Counted from the first letter of the stretch, positions 18,433 to 25,953 are shown. The stretch: DNA of 36,816 bases from Candidatus Amulumruptor caecigallinarius (GCA_023665605.1 JAMPDP010000001.1:1458786-1495601), one strand, 5' to 3'. The notes: generated by a model not told the origin, from the letters alone. Made by a program: numbers and translations.

Positions 18433-18657
18433 ATGGGGTTTTGGAGCATCTTACGTGATATGTTTGTGTTTGATTGGTTGTTCGGACTTCGGAAGAAAGA
18501 ATCTTTTTGGGAGCGAAACCGCAGAGAGAATACTTATGAGAATCACTCACACGATGATTACCATTCGGGCGGCTACAATAGTTACAGCAACAATGATTAC
18601 GCCCAACAAGACTTTGACGATGACCTCAATTCGGGTATTTATGACGATGACTTCTAA
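18433..18657 (+). CDS. small protein with hydrophobic N-terminus and acidic Tyr/Asn-rich tail
   Basis: 74 residues from ATG 18433. The N-terminus MGFWSILRDMFVFDWLFGLRKK looks amphipathic or membrane-associating (written here in parts: MGFWSILRDM, then FVFDWLFG). A charged middle follows, and the tail is rich in Tyr, Asn, Ser, Gly and ends in Asp-rich DDDLNSGIYDDDF. I recognise no family. It is adjacent to the acidic 51-residue gene (2-base gap), which suggests the two are translated together. Confidence 0.5.
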   Translation: MGFWSILRDMFVFDWLFGLRKKESFWERNRRENTYENHSHDDYHSGGYNSYSNNDYAQQDFDDDLNSGIYDDDF

Positions 18658-18719
18658 GTTTATCAATAACTTTTTGTGTTTCTGATGAATTAACTATTGT
18701 ATGATAAACTATATTTTGC

Positions 18720-18727
18720 TAACTTTA
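18720..18727 (+). promoter_or_regulatory. possible -7 box (TAACTTTA)
   Basis: One mismatch from TAnnTTTG, 38 bases before the ATG at 18765. It suggests the next gene can be transcribed separately from the restriction operon. Confidence 0.35.
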
Positions 18728-18764
18728 CAGTACGCTTAATATAGAGCGCAACCAATATTTTTAT

Positions 18765-19151
18765 ATGAAAGAAAAATTACAAGGTACGATTTTAGTCTCA
18801 GGGACATTCTCTCTGTTAACTTTTGAACTCCTTTCTCTTGCAGATAAAGGATGTTCTATTCCTATGGATAAATTCATGGGGATGTGTAATGACTACACTA
18901 TTATGTTGTGGCTTAAAGACCATTCACGGTATTATGCATGTTGGAATGAAGATGCCAAAATTATTCTCGCAGAGAAATTTTGTGCTCTTGCCAATTGTGT
19001 AATCCCTGAAGACACCTTTGGTGTTGCACATAATGGAGTTTTAGCTCTTGCGGCTTTCTGTGTTGAACTTATCAACCAAGGTGGCCATTCACGTGAAAGA
19101 AAACATTGTGATTGTGCCGAGGAAGCTCTAAAAAGGTTAGGACTTCTCTAA
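18765..19151 (+). CDS. uncharacterised 128-residue protein
   Basis: I do not recognise this protein. It appears helical throughout, with no signal peptide. It has seven cysteines, including the C-terminal motif HCDCAEE, which could bind metal. The segment LTFELLSLADKG is hydrophobic but too short for a clear membrane span. It is the last gene of the island, separated from the restriction operon by 107 bases with a possible promoter. An A+T-rich inverted repeat, CTAAAAAG (19128-19135) with CTTTTTTAG (19154-19162), spans its 3' end and might assist termination. Confidence 0.5.
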   Translation: MKEKLQGTILVSGTFSLLTFELLSLADKGCSIPMDKFMGMCNDYTIMLWLKDHSRYYACWNEDAKIILAEKFCALANCVIPEDTFGVAHNGVLALAAFCVELINQGGHSRERKHCDCAEEALKRLGLL

Positions 19152-19162
19152 ATCTTTTTTAG

Positions 19163-19301
19163 GGCGTTGCTGCACCGCCGCCGGGCTAAGCGGTAGAACC
19201 ATTGAGCCTGTAGTCTCAACCCATTCGGGCGAATATCCCTAACGCGGACTCTCGGAATAATCCGGGAGTCTGTTGTTTTTGTACCCCTCGCCACCGCGAG
19301 G
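19163..19301. other. array of five consecutive hairpins, possible structured RNA or boundary element
   Basis: Short perfect or near-perfect stems follow one another: ACCGC/GCGGT (19174-19194), TTGAG/CTCAA (19202-19219), ATTCG-GG-CGAAT (19223-19234), GACTCTCGG/CCGGGAGTC (19247-19270, one G-T pair) and CCTCGC-CACC-GCGAGG (19286-19301). The fourth is followed by TGTTGTTTTT and could end plus-strand transcripts. The region is G+C-rich, unlike the island beside it. I can name no RNA family. Confidence 0.45.
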
Positions 19302-19317
19302 TAGAGTTGTCTGTCGC

Positions 19318-19421
19318 ACGGGGAGTGCTGAAGAATCCTCCTCATCAATGACCGTTACTTTTATGCCGGCGCTCATATTGAATGTAGTGAGCAACAGCAA
19401 GAATGCTAATAAGTATTTCAC
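19318..19421 (-). pseudogene. 5' remnant of a secreted carboxypeptidase-regulatory-domain protein
   Basis: From a GTG at 19421 the minus strand encodes a clean signal peptide (MKYLLAFLLLLTTFNMSAG) followed by IKVTVIDEEDSSALPV. This resembles the first strand of a CarboxypepD_reg-like domain as found in TonB-linked receptors. The resemblance stops near 19318, where the hairpin array begins, and the frame ends at a TAG at 19239-19241. It is probably the 5' end of a gene cut by the island or by the hairpin element. No matching 3' part is visible in the window. Confidence 0.35.
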
Positions 19422-19504
19422 AATGGATGTGGGGGTCAGGCGGCGTTATATTCTTGCCTGCAACACAGTCCTGACAGATGCCGGCGTATTCTCCCTAACT
19501 TTGG

Positions 19505-20239
19505 TTAGAGGCGGTCGTTGAGGAGCTTGCCTTGGAGGGCTTCGAAGTGGCGGGCTGCGCGCTTGGTGCGGAGGTAGGCTTCGATGCTGTCGAGGTGGTT
19601 GTGGCGGTGAACGTCGCTGCCGAGGAAGTCAACAAGGCCCTGGCTGATGAGCCATTCGGCTGTTTCGCGCTCTTCGCCGCCGTAATGGTCGGCGAGGCTC
19701 AGCAAGTTGATCTGGAAGCAAAGGCCGCTTGAGTGCAGCTGATGGTAGCGTTCGCGGTGGTGCTGGTAATAGCCGTAACGCTCGGGGTGAGCGAGGATGG
19801 GGTTGTAGCCTTTGAGTTTCAGTTCGTAGACGAGTTGCTCAAGATTCCAAGGCTCCTGGAGGAAGGAGTTTTCCACGAGGATGAAGTTGCCGGGGAGTGC
19901 TTTGATGGCACCCTTTTCGAGCTGCTCGACGAAGAAGTCATCGAGGCGGTACTCCGCGTGACGGTCAATGCTGAAACCGTCTTTGGCCCGGAGGGCGGCA
20001 TTGAGCTCGGCAAGGGGGCCGGCGAGGGTTTCCTCTGTGTTTTCGAACACCGAGCCTGTGACGTGTGGGCTTGCAAAGATGCGCTTGAAGCCGATGCCGC
20101 GGAGGCGGTCGATGAGCTCCACCGATGTGGAGACGTCGGGGGAGCCGTCGTCAACACCGGGCACTATGTGGCAATGGATGTCGGTGGCGACGGGCAGTTG
20201 AGCCGGTGCGCTCTGCGATTTCTTGAAAAGTGAAAACAT
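19505..20239 (-). CDS. PHP-type tyrosine phosphatase, CpsB/CapC family
   Basis: 244 residues. The metal-binding DIHCHIVPGVDDG (20-32) opens a PHP domain; ILAHPERY and GSDVHRH provide later His/Asp ligands. Related enzymes are manganese-dependent phosphotyrosine phosphatases acting on capsule and exopolysaccharide kinases. No capsule genes are nearby, so the physiological substrate is uncertain. It is cytoplasmic, with no signal peptide. The ATG at 20239 lies 71 bases after the DUF4831 gene; it is probably the last gene of the nnr operon. Confidence 0.88.
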   Translation of the reverse strand: MFSLFKKSQSAPAQLPVATDIHCHIVPGVDDGSPDVSTSVELIDRLRGIGFKRIFASPHVTGSVFENTEETLAGPLAELNAALRAKDGFSIDRHAEYRLDDFFVEQLEKGAIKALPGNFILVENSFLQEPWNLEQLVYELKLKGYNPILAHPERYGYYQHHRERYHQLHSSGLCFQINLLSLADHYGGEERETAEWLISQGLVDFLGSDVHRHNHLDSIEAYLRTKRAARHFEALQGKLLNDRL

Positions 20240-20310
20240 AGTGGTTTAGAGCTGGTTACTGATTATGATGAAGGGGGATTGCGAAGTGAAAAAGAGGATG
20301 GACGAAGTGG

Positions 20311-21426
20311 CTACTTCCGGGTGCCGGTCTCTACGATGGCACCGGTGACGGGGTCGAAGTGCACGTAGGATGGTGCTTTCTTGTCGGTGAAAATGGCGGG
20401 GTCGAGGCCGTAGACCACTCCGAGCTGAGGCACTTCGAGGCGCTGCTTGGCGAGGGTACGCCCGTCAAAGCTGATGCTTACGGTGGCTTCCCCGGGTATG
20501 CGGTAGGCAAGACCCCCTTTGGGGAACTTTCGCTCCTCGCCACGGTCGGTGAGGGGGAGCTCACCGCGGCTGTTGACGGTGTAATTGATGTAGACCGGGG
20601 CGCCTGAAAGGTCGTCGGAGGGGACGAGTCCGCGTAGCTCCGAGATGCGTGCTATGATGGCTTTTTCGTCAGAGGTGCCGGGGCGGAAGGTGAATGTCAT
20701 CACCTCGGTTGACTCAGATGTTACGCCGTTGAACATGGCCGTCAGAGCCTCCTCCTGAGCTGCGAGATTGTCAAGGGCCAGTTTCATGGCTGCTCCGTCG
20801 GAGGGCATAGCGTCAGCGTTGCCGGAGATAATGTCGCTGCGCTGCTGGCGTATTTCGTAGATTTTGGCGGCGGCGAGTTCGGCGCGCTTTGCTGTGGATG
20901 TGCTCTGCATCATCTCCTCGGTGAGAGCTTGCCGAGCCACGGGGAGGTCAAGGATGGTCGGTGCGGCCTCCTTGGCCTGCGGCAGAGGGTCTGCTTTCAC
21001 GGCGGGTTGGTACGACTCATCGTTGACGGATAGGGGAGTGCCGTCGGCACCAAGGAGCATCGACACCTGCGAACCGCTCTTGAACTGGACGCTGTAACGC
21101 TCGTCGGGGTTGACGACCGGGCGTGTGTTGATGGTGGCCGACATGAGTTGCCACTCCTCGGAAGTCTCGGTTATGGGCTTGGACTTGAGGTATTTGACGG
21201 CATAATTATGCAGCTCGCCGGGGCGGCGTACCGTGCGTTTCGCTTCGAGGGTGACGCGCACTTCCAGATCAGGGAGGTTGTATACGAGCCCCCAGTCCGT
21301 TGCTTTGGTGGCGGTGAGTTTCTGAGTGGTCTGTGCGGTGGCGGTGGCCGGAAGCATTGTGGCAAGGATTGCCGCAGCTGCCAGAATGCGAGCCATACGG
21401 GCGGGTTGTATTATGATGCGAATCAT
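20311..21426 (-). CDS. DUF4831 family exported protein
   Basis: 371 residues with a signal peptide (hydrophobic ILAAAAILATMLPATATAQ; start at 21426, or 21396 for a shorter n-region). The mature part shows YNLPDLEVRVTLEAKRTVR, a G-x-L-HNYAVKYL segment and repeated Glu/Ala-rich helical stretches. These match my memory of DUF4831, a Bacteroidota family of unknown function. It starts 24 bases after the nnr stop and precedes the PHP phosphatase. Nothing in the sequence shows enzymatic activity; a periplasmic or envelope role is likely. Confidence 0.75.
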   Translation of the reverse strand: MIRIIIQPARMARILAAAAILATMLPATATAQTTQKLTATKATDWGLVYNLPDLEVRVTLEAKRTVRRPGELHNYAVKYLKSKPITETSEEWQLMSATINTRPVVNPDERYSVQFKSGSQVSMLLGADGTPLSVNDESYQPAVKADPLPQAKEAAPTILDLPVARQALTEEMMQSTSTAKRAELAAAKIYEIRQQRSDIISGNADAMPSDGAAMKLALDNLAAQEEALTAMFNGVTSESTEVMTFTFRPGTSDEKAIIARISELRGLVPSDDLSGAPVYINYTVNSRGELPLTDRGEERKFPKGGLAYRIPGEATVSISFDGRTLAKQRLEVPQLGVVYGLDPAIFTDKKAPSYVHFDPVTGAIVETGTRK

Positions 21427-21450
21427 GCGGATATGCGGGTAGGGGATAGA

Positions 21451-22968
21451 TCAGTTCATTATGGAGTGGATGGCACGGCCGATGCAGGAGGCAATGTCGC
21501 CGGCGGTAGTGCCGTATGTTCCGTGGGTGTCGGCGGCGAGTTCACCGGCGAGTCCGTGGATATATACACCGGCTACGGCAGCCATCTCCGGCTTGTAGCC
21601 CTGAGCGAGAAGGGCCCCGATGACACCCGTCAGCACGTCGCCGCTGCCTGCGGTGGCCATTGCCGGGGAGCCGGTGGAGTTGAAGTAGACCTTGCCATCG
21701 GGACGGACCACTGCCGTGAAGTGCCCTTTGAGCACGATGATGACGCCGTATAGGCGAGACACTTCGAGTGCTCGGAGGAATCGGGCCTCGCTGCCGGACT
21801 GGGTGCCGAACAGACGGTCAAACTCACCGGTGTGGGGGGTGAGGATGGACATCTTGGGGAGCTTGTTGAGCAGCGACGGGCGGCGTGCTATGCAGTTGAG
21901 ACCGTCGGCGTCTATCACCACCGGTTTGTCGAGAGAGCCGAGGAGCGAGTCAAGGGCGTTGAGGGTTTGCTCGGCTGTGCCGATGCCGGGGCCGAGCGCG
22001 AGGGTGGAGTACTTCTGCCACGCCTTCACCTCGGTGACGAAAATGTCATGTTTGTCGGCATTGAACATCGCTTCGGGGACGTCAGTCTGCACGATGTTGT
22101 AGCCGCAGCGTGGGGCGTGGACTGTGAGCTTGCCGACGCCGGCGCGCATTGCGCCACGGGCCGCCATGACTGCGGCACCCATCATGCCGTAGCTGCCTGC
22201 CACCAGGAGCATCGAGCCGTAGTCATGCTTGGTGGAGAAGTCCGAGCGCGGGCGGAGTATTCGGCGCACGTCATGCTCCTCGACGAGGTAGTAGTCGGTG
22301 CGGGTATTGCGGATGGCACGCTCGCTGAGGTTGATGTCCACCACGTTCCACTGTCCGAGCAGGGGAGCGTTGTCGGCGAACATGAATGACAGCCTCGGAA
22401 ACTGGATGGCCATGGTGAGCGATGCGTGGATGATGTTTCGCTGAGGATTGTTGACGTTCCAGTCGGCAAACAGTCCGGAGGGTACGTCGATGGACACCAC
22501 AGCGGCGCCGCTGTCGTTGATGGTGCGCACAAGGCTCTGGAAGCCGCCGGGGAGCGGGTCATGGAGCCCCGAGCCGAAGAGGCCGTCCACTACGAGCCAA
22601 TGGCGGTCAATCTCGGGCATGGTGAAGCTCGAAGTCACTTCAAGCAGTTGCACCGGCGGCTGCATCTGCAGGAGTTCGTCACGCAGGGCGCGACATTCCT
22701 GTGAGAGGCGGTTGCCGCCGATGTTGAAGAGGTAAATCACCGGATGCCAGCCGTTTTCAATGAGTATCCGCCCCACGGCGAGAGCGTCGGCACCGTTGTT
22801 GCCGGGGCCGGCAAAAATGGCAGATGGCTGAGACGGGCGCCACAAGCGCATCACTTCTGCGGCCACGGCATCGGCCACGCGTTCTATGAGTGTACGAGCA
22901 GGGATGCCTTCGCCGTCGATAGTCTCGCGGTCGATGGCCCGAATGTCATCATTGCTGAAAATCTTCAC
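21451..22968 (-). CDS. nnr: bifunctional NAD(P)H-hydrate epimerase / ADP-dependent dehydratase
   Basis: Nnr repairs hydrated NAD(P)H, a damage product. The 505-residue protein joins an N-terminal YjeF epimerase domain (about 1-210; GPGNNGADALAVGR, DVPSGL) and a C-terminal ribokinase-like dehydratase domain (about 230-505; GSYGMMGAAVMAARGAM, GPGIGT, DADGLN, TPHTGEFDRLFG, GSGDVLTGVIGA). Length and order are typical of the fused bacterial form. GTG 22968 (VKIFSNDDIRAID) is preferred, because the longer frame to 23040 would begin almost on top of the promoter at 23042-23049. First gene of a three-gene operon. Confidence 0.93.
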   Translation of the reverse strand: MKIFSNDDIRAIDRETIDGEGIPARTLIERVADAVAAEVMRLWRPSQPSAIFAGPGNNGADALAVGRILIENGWHPVIYLFNIGGNRLSQECRALRDELLQMQPPVQLLEVTSSFTMPEIDRHWLVVDGLFGSGLHDPLPGGFQSLVRTINDSGAAVVSIDVPSGLFADWNVNNPQRNIIHASLTMAIQFPRLSFMFADNAPLLGQWNVVDINLSERAIRNTRTDYYLVEEHDVRRILRPRSDFSTKHDYGSMLLVAGSYGMMGAAVMAARGAMRAGVGKLTVHAPRCGYNIVQTDVPEAMFNADKHDIFVTEVKAWQKYSTLALGPGIGTAEQTLNALDSLLGSLDKPVVIDADGLNCIARRPSLLNKLPKMSILTPHTGEFDRLFGTQSGSEARFLRALEVSRLYGVIIVLKGHFTAVVRPDGKVYFNSTGSPAMATAGSGDVLTGVIGALLAQGYKPEMAAVAGVYIHGLAGELAADTHGTYGTTAGDIASCIGRAIHSIMN

Positions 22969-23041
22969 TGTCGGTAATGAGGCTATGAAAGAGACTGTGA
23001 CACAACAACGGGGGAACCCGTCGAAGTGTTGCAAACACACG

Positions 23042-23049
23042 CAAAGTTA
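23042..23049 (-). promoter_or_regulatory. -7 box (TAACTTTG) for the nnr operon
   Basis: A perfect TAnnTTTG match on the minus strand, 74 bases before GTG 22968. The palindromic element begins 12 bases upstream, so its left arm occupies the -33 position. Confidence 0.5.
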
Positions 23050-23061
23050 GCTAAAATTCTT

Positions 23062-23385
23062 AGAGGTTGTTTAAAAACAAATGAGAATCGAGAGGCCGGA
23101 TATGCCGGAGTATATTGGCAGTTCGTCCGATTGAGCATAGCGAGCTATGCGATTGAGGGCGGGCTGACAAGATACCCGGCAGATTCGGCGGGAGGGTAAT
23201 ATCTCTATTGGGTAAAGGTCGGCCATAATCATTAATGGATTTAAAATTAGCTTAAGCATTGCGCCTTTTTGGCTACTCCGCTTTCATTCGTCGGTCATGT
23301 AGCTCGCTACATTCCCTCCTCGGTGAAAGCAGATTAGCTCAAAAATGCGCAACCTCTCGGTTCACATTTGTTTTTAAACAACCTC
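23062..23385. repeat. 324-bp palindromic repeat element
   Basis: Perfect 22-bp inverted arms at 23062-23083 and 23364-23385 (ending CAACCTCT on the plus strand) extend inward with a few mismatches to about 30 bp. Each half has its own hairpin: GCATAG-CGAG-CTATGC in the left half and ATGTAG-CTCG-CTACAT in the right, the latter flanked by GCTTTC/GAAAGC. No protein is encoded. The design, a long TTTAAA-containing outer arm with inner hairpins, parallels the 3660-3853 element although the sequences differ. A non-autonomous mobile or REP-type repeat is likely. Confidence 0.7.
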
Positions 23386-23527
23386 TTAAAAGTAGGGGTA
23401 AAGAATGTTGGGTAAAAATGGGGTGAGGGTTGCACAGGCGGGATGAGGTTGATGCGTTGAGTGATGAAATTGTGATGAATTTGGGGTGAATCTGTTCGGG
23501 GGATTTGCAGTTTTGCGGCGGATTTTA
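23386..23527. other. non-coding G+T-rich spacer
   Basis: I see no gene, repeat or terminator between the palindromic element and the tRNA-Gln promoter. The plus strand is rich in G and T (GGGGTGAGGG, TTTGGGGTGAA). Confidence 0.4.
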
Positions 23528-23535
23528 TAACTTTG
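23528..23535 (+). promoter_or_regulatory. -7 box (TAACTTTG) of tRNA-Gln
   Basis: A perfect TAnnTTTG match 54 bases before the tRNA. Confidence 0.5.
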
Positions 23536-23588
23536 CAATTGCTTTAGCGCGTCGGCAAAAGCTGTGATACGCGTTGGGCGCAGAGGAT

Positions 23589-23662
23589 TGTCTTATGGTG
23601 TAATGGTAGCACTGCAGTTTTTGGTTCTGCCTGTCTTGGTTCGAATCCAGGTAAGACAACCA
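23589..23662 (+). tRNA. tRNA-Gln (TTG anticodon)
   Basis: Acceptor TGTCTTA (23589-23595) pairs with TAAGACA (23652-23658). The D arm contains AATGGTAGCAC, the anticodon loop TTTTGGT gives TTG, and the T arm is CTTGG-TTCGAAT-CCAGG. Discriminator A is followed by encoded CCA (23660-23662). The closing pair of the anticodon stem (31-39) is T-T. Confidence 0.92.
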
Positions 23663-23668
23663 TCAGAG

Positions 23669-23707
23669 GCAGCCGGGTCTTGAAGGCCCGGCTGCTTTAT
23701 TTTTTTC
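23669..23707 (+). terminator. strong intrinsic terminator after tRNA-Gln
   Basis: GCAGCCGGG (23669-23677) pairs perfectly with CCCGGCTGC (23687-23695), followed by TTTATTTTTTT. Confidence 0.9.
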
Positions 23708-23751
23708 TGAAAAAAAGTGGGTGGGAATTTGGAGAACTAAAAAATTCGTTG

Positions 23752-23759
23752 TAGCTTTG
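23752..23759 (+). promoter_or_regulatory. -7 box (TAGCTTTG) of the blaI-like operon
   Basis: A TAnnTTTG match 118 bases before the BlaI-family ATG. The leader contains a perfect 15-base palindrome, TGCTGAATTTCAGCA (23793-23807), which could be the repressor's own operator. A 17-base exact copy of the arm motif TTAAACAACCTCTTAAA follows at 23851-23867. Confidence 0.45.
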
Positions 23760-23850
23760 CCGTGTCAACTAATTTATTCGTTTGGGCGGGTATGCTGAAT
23801 TTCAGCACACACTTCAACGGAATTATCAGACATACCCTAATACATTCATC

Positions 23851-23867
23851 TTAAACAACCTCTTAAA
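23851..23867 (+). repeat. 17-bp copy of the palindromic-element arm
   Basis: TTAAACAACCTCTTAAA here is identical to 23374-23390, the outer end of the palindromic element, and lies 9 bases before the BlaI-family ATG. Confidence 0.55.
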
Positions 23868-23876
23868 CACTGAGAT

Positions 23877-24269
23877 ATGAAAGCCGGACGCAAGAAGGCG
23901 GTGCTTACGCCTAAGGAGGCTGAGATTATGCGGATGCTCTGGAGCAAGGGGCCGATGTTTGTGCGCGAGATGCTTGAGCATTATGATGACCCGAAGCCGC
24001 ATGTCAACACCGTGTCAACCACCGTGCGCATCTTGGAATCAAAGGGATACGTGGCGCATGAATCCGTAGGCGGGTCGCACCGCTACGCAGCAGTGGCGCG
24101 GATGGAGGATTTCCGTGAGCGGAGTTTGACAGACCTGGTGCGTGACTACTTCAACAACTCTTACAAGAGTGCGGTGTCGGCACTTGTGGAAGAGGAGAAA
24201 ATATCAGTGGATGAGCTCCGCGAGATTATCGGACTCATCGAGTCGAAGAACAACGCAGCAAATAATTGA
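23877..24269 (+). CDS. BlaI/MecI/CopY-family transcriptional repressor
   Basis: 130 residues. Winged-helix domain (about 8-75): LTPKEAEIMRMLWSKG, VREMLEHY, VNTVSTTVRILESKGYV and the wing GGSHRYAAV. A C-terminal dimerisation helix region (about 80-125) follows, with LVRDYFNNSYKSAVSALV. Family members repress their own operon and are cleaved or released when the partner M56 protease senses a signal, classically a beta-lactam. In Bacteroidota most such pairs have no beta-lactamase beside them, as here. The stop is 7 bases before the partner gene. The signal sensed is unknown. Confidence 0.92.
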   Translation: MKAGRKKAVLTPKEAEIMRMLWSKGPMFVREMLEHYDDPKPHVNTVSTTVRILESKGYVAHESVGGSHRYAAVARMEDFRERSLTDLVRDYFNNSYKSAVSALVEEEKISVDELREIIGLIESKNNAANN

Positions 24270-24276
24270 TGTCACT

Positions 24277-25953
24277 ATGGGTACACTCCTCTCTTACTCA
24301 ATCTATGCGGGTATCTTTCTGGCGGCACTTTACCTGACCTACAAGTGGGTGCTTGCGGGCGAAGCGCAGCATGCTGCCAATCGTGCCATACTGATGTTCA
24401 TCTATCTGACGGCACTTGTGGCGTTGCCGGTGTCACTTGCGGTGAAGGGGCTGCTTGCTGCGGATGCGGGCGGTGCGCTGCCTGTGACATGGATGGATAT
24501 GCCTGTGGCTGTGGGCCTGGCTCCGGAGGCTGACACACTGACTGTAGCTGACGTGTGCCTGTGGATTTACTTGGCCGGAATGGTGGGGGTGGCTGCGCAC
24601 ACCTTATATATATGGGTGCGTCTGGCGCGCATTGTGGCCGCCGGGGTTAAGCGTCCGTGCGGGCGGTTCACATTGGTGCTCACTGACCGGACTGATATAG
24701 CGCCGTTCAGCTGGCTGCGCTTCATAGTGATGTCACGCGCGGACTATGCCGAGGCGGGTGAAATGATAGTGTGTCATGAGACACGCCATCTGCGTCTGGG
24801 GCATCCTGTGGATCTGATAGTGGCGCAGTGTGTGGCCATCATCGAGTGGTGGAATCCGGCGGCGTGGCTTATGCGCGAGGAGCTGAAGGCCGTGCATGAG
24901 TATCAGGCAGACCGCGCGGTGCTCACCTCGGGCATCAATGCCCGTCAATATCAACTGTTGCTGATAAAAAAAGCTGTTGGCGCGAGATTCCCGTCACTCG
25001 CCAACAGCCTCAATCATAGTAAACTTAAAAAACGTATCACCATGATGTACAATCAGAAGAGGTCAGGGCGCCGCTCTATGCGCGCGCTGGCCATGGTGCC
25101 GGCTTTAGCAGCCGCAGGGTTAATCGGGCAGATTCCTGCCGTGGCAACCGCCATGGAGAGTGCCGCTGAGGCCACGTTGGCCACTCCTGCCTCCGTCACC
25201 GCCCACAAAGTTAACGCCAATCCGTCAACCACGCAAGCCCCGGCGACAGACGAGTCACCCGTGGACGTGTGCGAGGTTATGCCGGAGTTTCCCGGAGGAA
25301 TCAAGGCACTGCTCACTTTCCTTCAGGAGAACATGAGGTATCCGGCAGCCGCAGAGAAGGCCGGCAAGGAGGGTAAGGTAATAGTGCGCTTCGTGGTGGA
25401 CAAGAGCGGCAAGCCGGGAGAGGCCACTGTCATCAACTCCGTAGACCCCGAGCTTGATGCCGAGGCTCTGCGCGTGGTGAGCGTGATGCCGGACTTCACC
25501 CCCGGCACTGTCAACGGCAAGCCCGTATCGGTGTACTACACACTTCCTGTCAACTTCCGACTGATGGGGAAGAGCACCCCGAGTAAGAAGAAGACGGCCG
25601 CGTCGCAAGCCTCCACCGCGACAGCCGGCAAGTCCGAACCGATGTTTACGGCGGCAGTCAGCACCGGCCCGTCAAACGTGACGATGACCAGTACTGACGG
25701 CAAACGCGAGATCTCACTCAACGGCAAGCCGGTGAGCGAGGGTGAGCTTGAGTCGTCAGGCATCCAGGTGATAGCCCTCGGGGGCGGTCAGGGGCCGGTG
25801 AACACCCTGAAAGATGCCACTTACACCATTGACGGCAAAGAGGCGACCTACGAAGACATCAAGGTCATAGCCCCTTCGACCATCGAGTCCATGACCATCA
25901 ACAAGAAGGATGGCAAGCCGGTGATAAGCATCGTGACAAAGAAGGCCGAGTAG
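24277..25953 (+). CDS. M56 (BlaR1-type) metallopeptidase with TonB C-terminal domain
   Basis: 558 residues. N-terminal membrane helices (about 8-28, 36-60, 92-118) frame the membrane protease. The zinc motif HETRH (167-171) and a downstream Glu in VHEYQADRAV (206-215) are intact. A further helix (about 268-292) leads to a periplasmic part with a TonB C-terminal-like domain (about 325-430; VMPEFPGGIKALLTFL, YPAAAEKAGKEGKVIVRFVV). A repetitive beta tail (ISLNGKPV, YTIDGKEATYEDI) ends the protein. There is no penicillin-binding sensor domain. It probably relays an envelope signal to the BlaI-family repressor encoded just upstream. ATG 24277 is used; the longer frame overlaps the repressor gene. 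Confidence 0.88.
   Translation: MGTLLSYSIYAGIFLAALYLTYKWVLAGEAQHAANRAILMFIYLTALVALPVSLAVKGLLAADAGGALPVTWMDMPVAVGLAPEADTLTVADVCLWIYLAGMVGVAAHTLYIWVRLARIVAAGVKRPCGRFTLVLTDRTDIAPFSWLRFIVMSRADYAEAGEMIVCHETRHLRLGHPVDLIVAQCVAIIEWWNPAAWLMREELKAVHEYQADRAVLTSGINARQYQLLLIKKAVGARFPSLANSLNHSKLKKRITMMYNQKRSGRRSMRALAMVPALAAAGLIGQIPAVATAMESAAEATLATPASVTAHKVNANPSTTQAPATDESPVDVCEVMPEFPGGIKALLTFLQENMRYPAAAEKAGKEGKVIVRFVVDKSGKPGEATVINSVDPELDAEALRVVSVMPDFTPGTVNGKPVSVYYTLPVNFRLMGKSTPSKKKTAASQASTATAGKSEPMFTAAVSTGPSNVTMTSTDGKREISLNGKPVSEGELESSGIQVIALGGGQGPVNTLKDATYTIDGKEATYEDIKVIAPSTIESMTINKKDGKPVISIVTKKAE

Noticed and set aside
19148-19348. 66-codon minus-strand frame through the hairpin array
   Set aside because: The frame follows from the palindromic composition; its product is Arg-rich with no plausible start context.
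11621-19421. Conjugative or phage-type integrated element at tRNA-Ser
   Set aside because: No integrase, relaxase, mobilisation or phage gene is present, and I could not find a direct repeat of the tRNA 3' end at the other side.
23062-23385. CRISPR array
   Set aside because: The repeats are inverted rather than regularly spaced direct repeats, and no cas genes are in the window.
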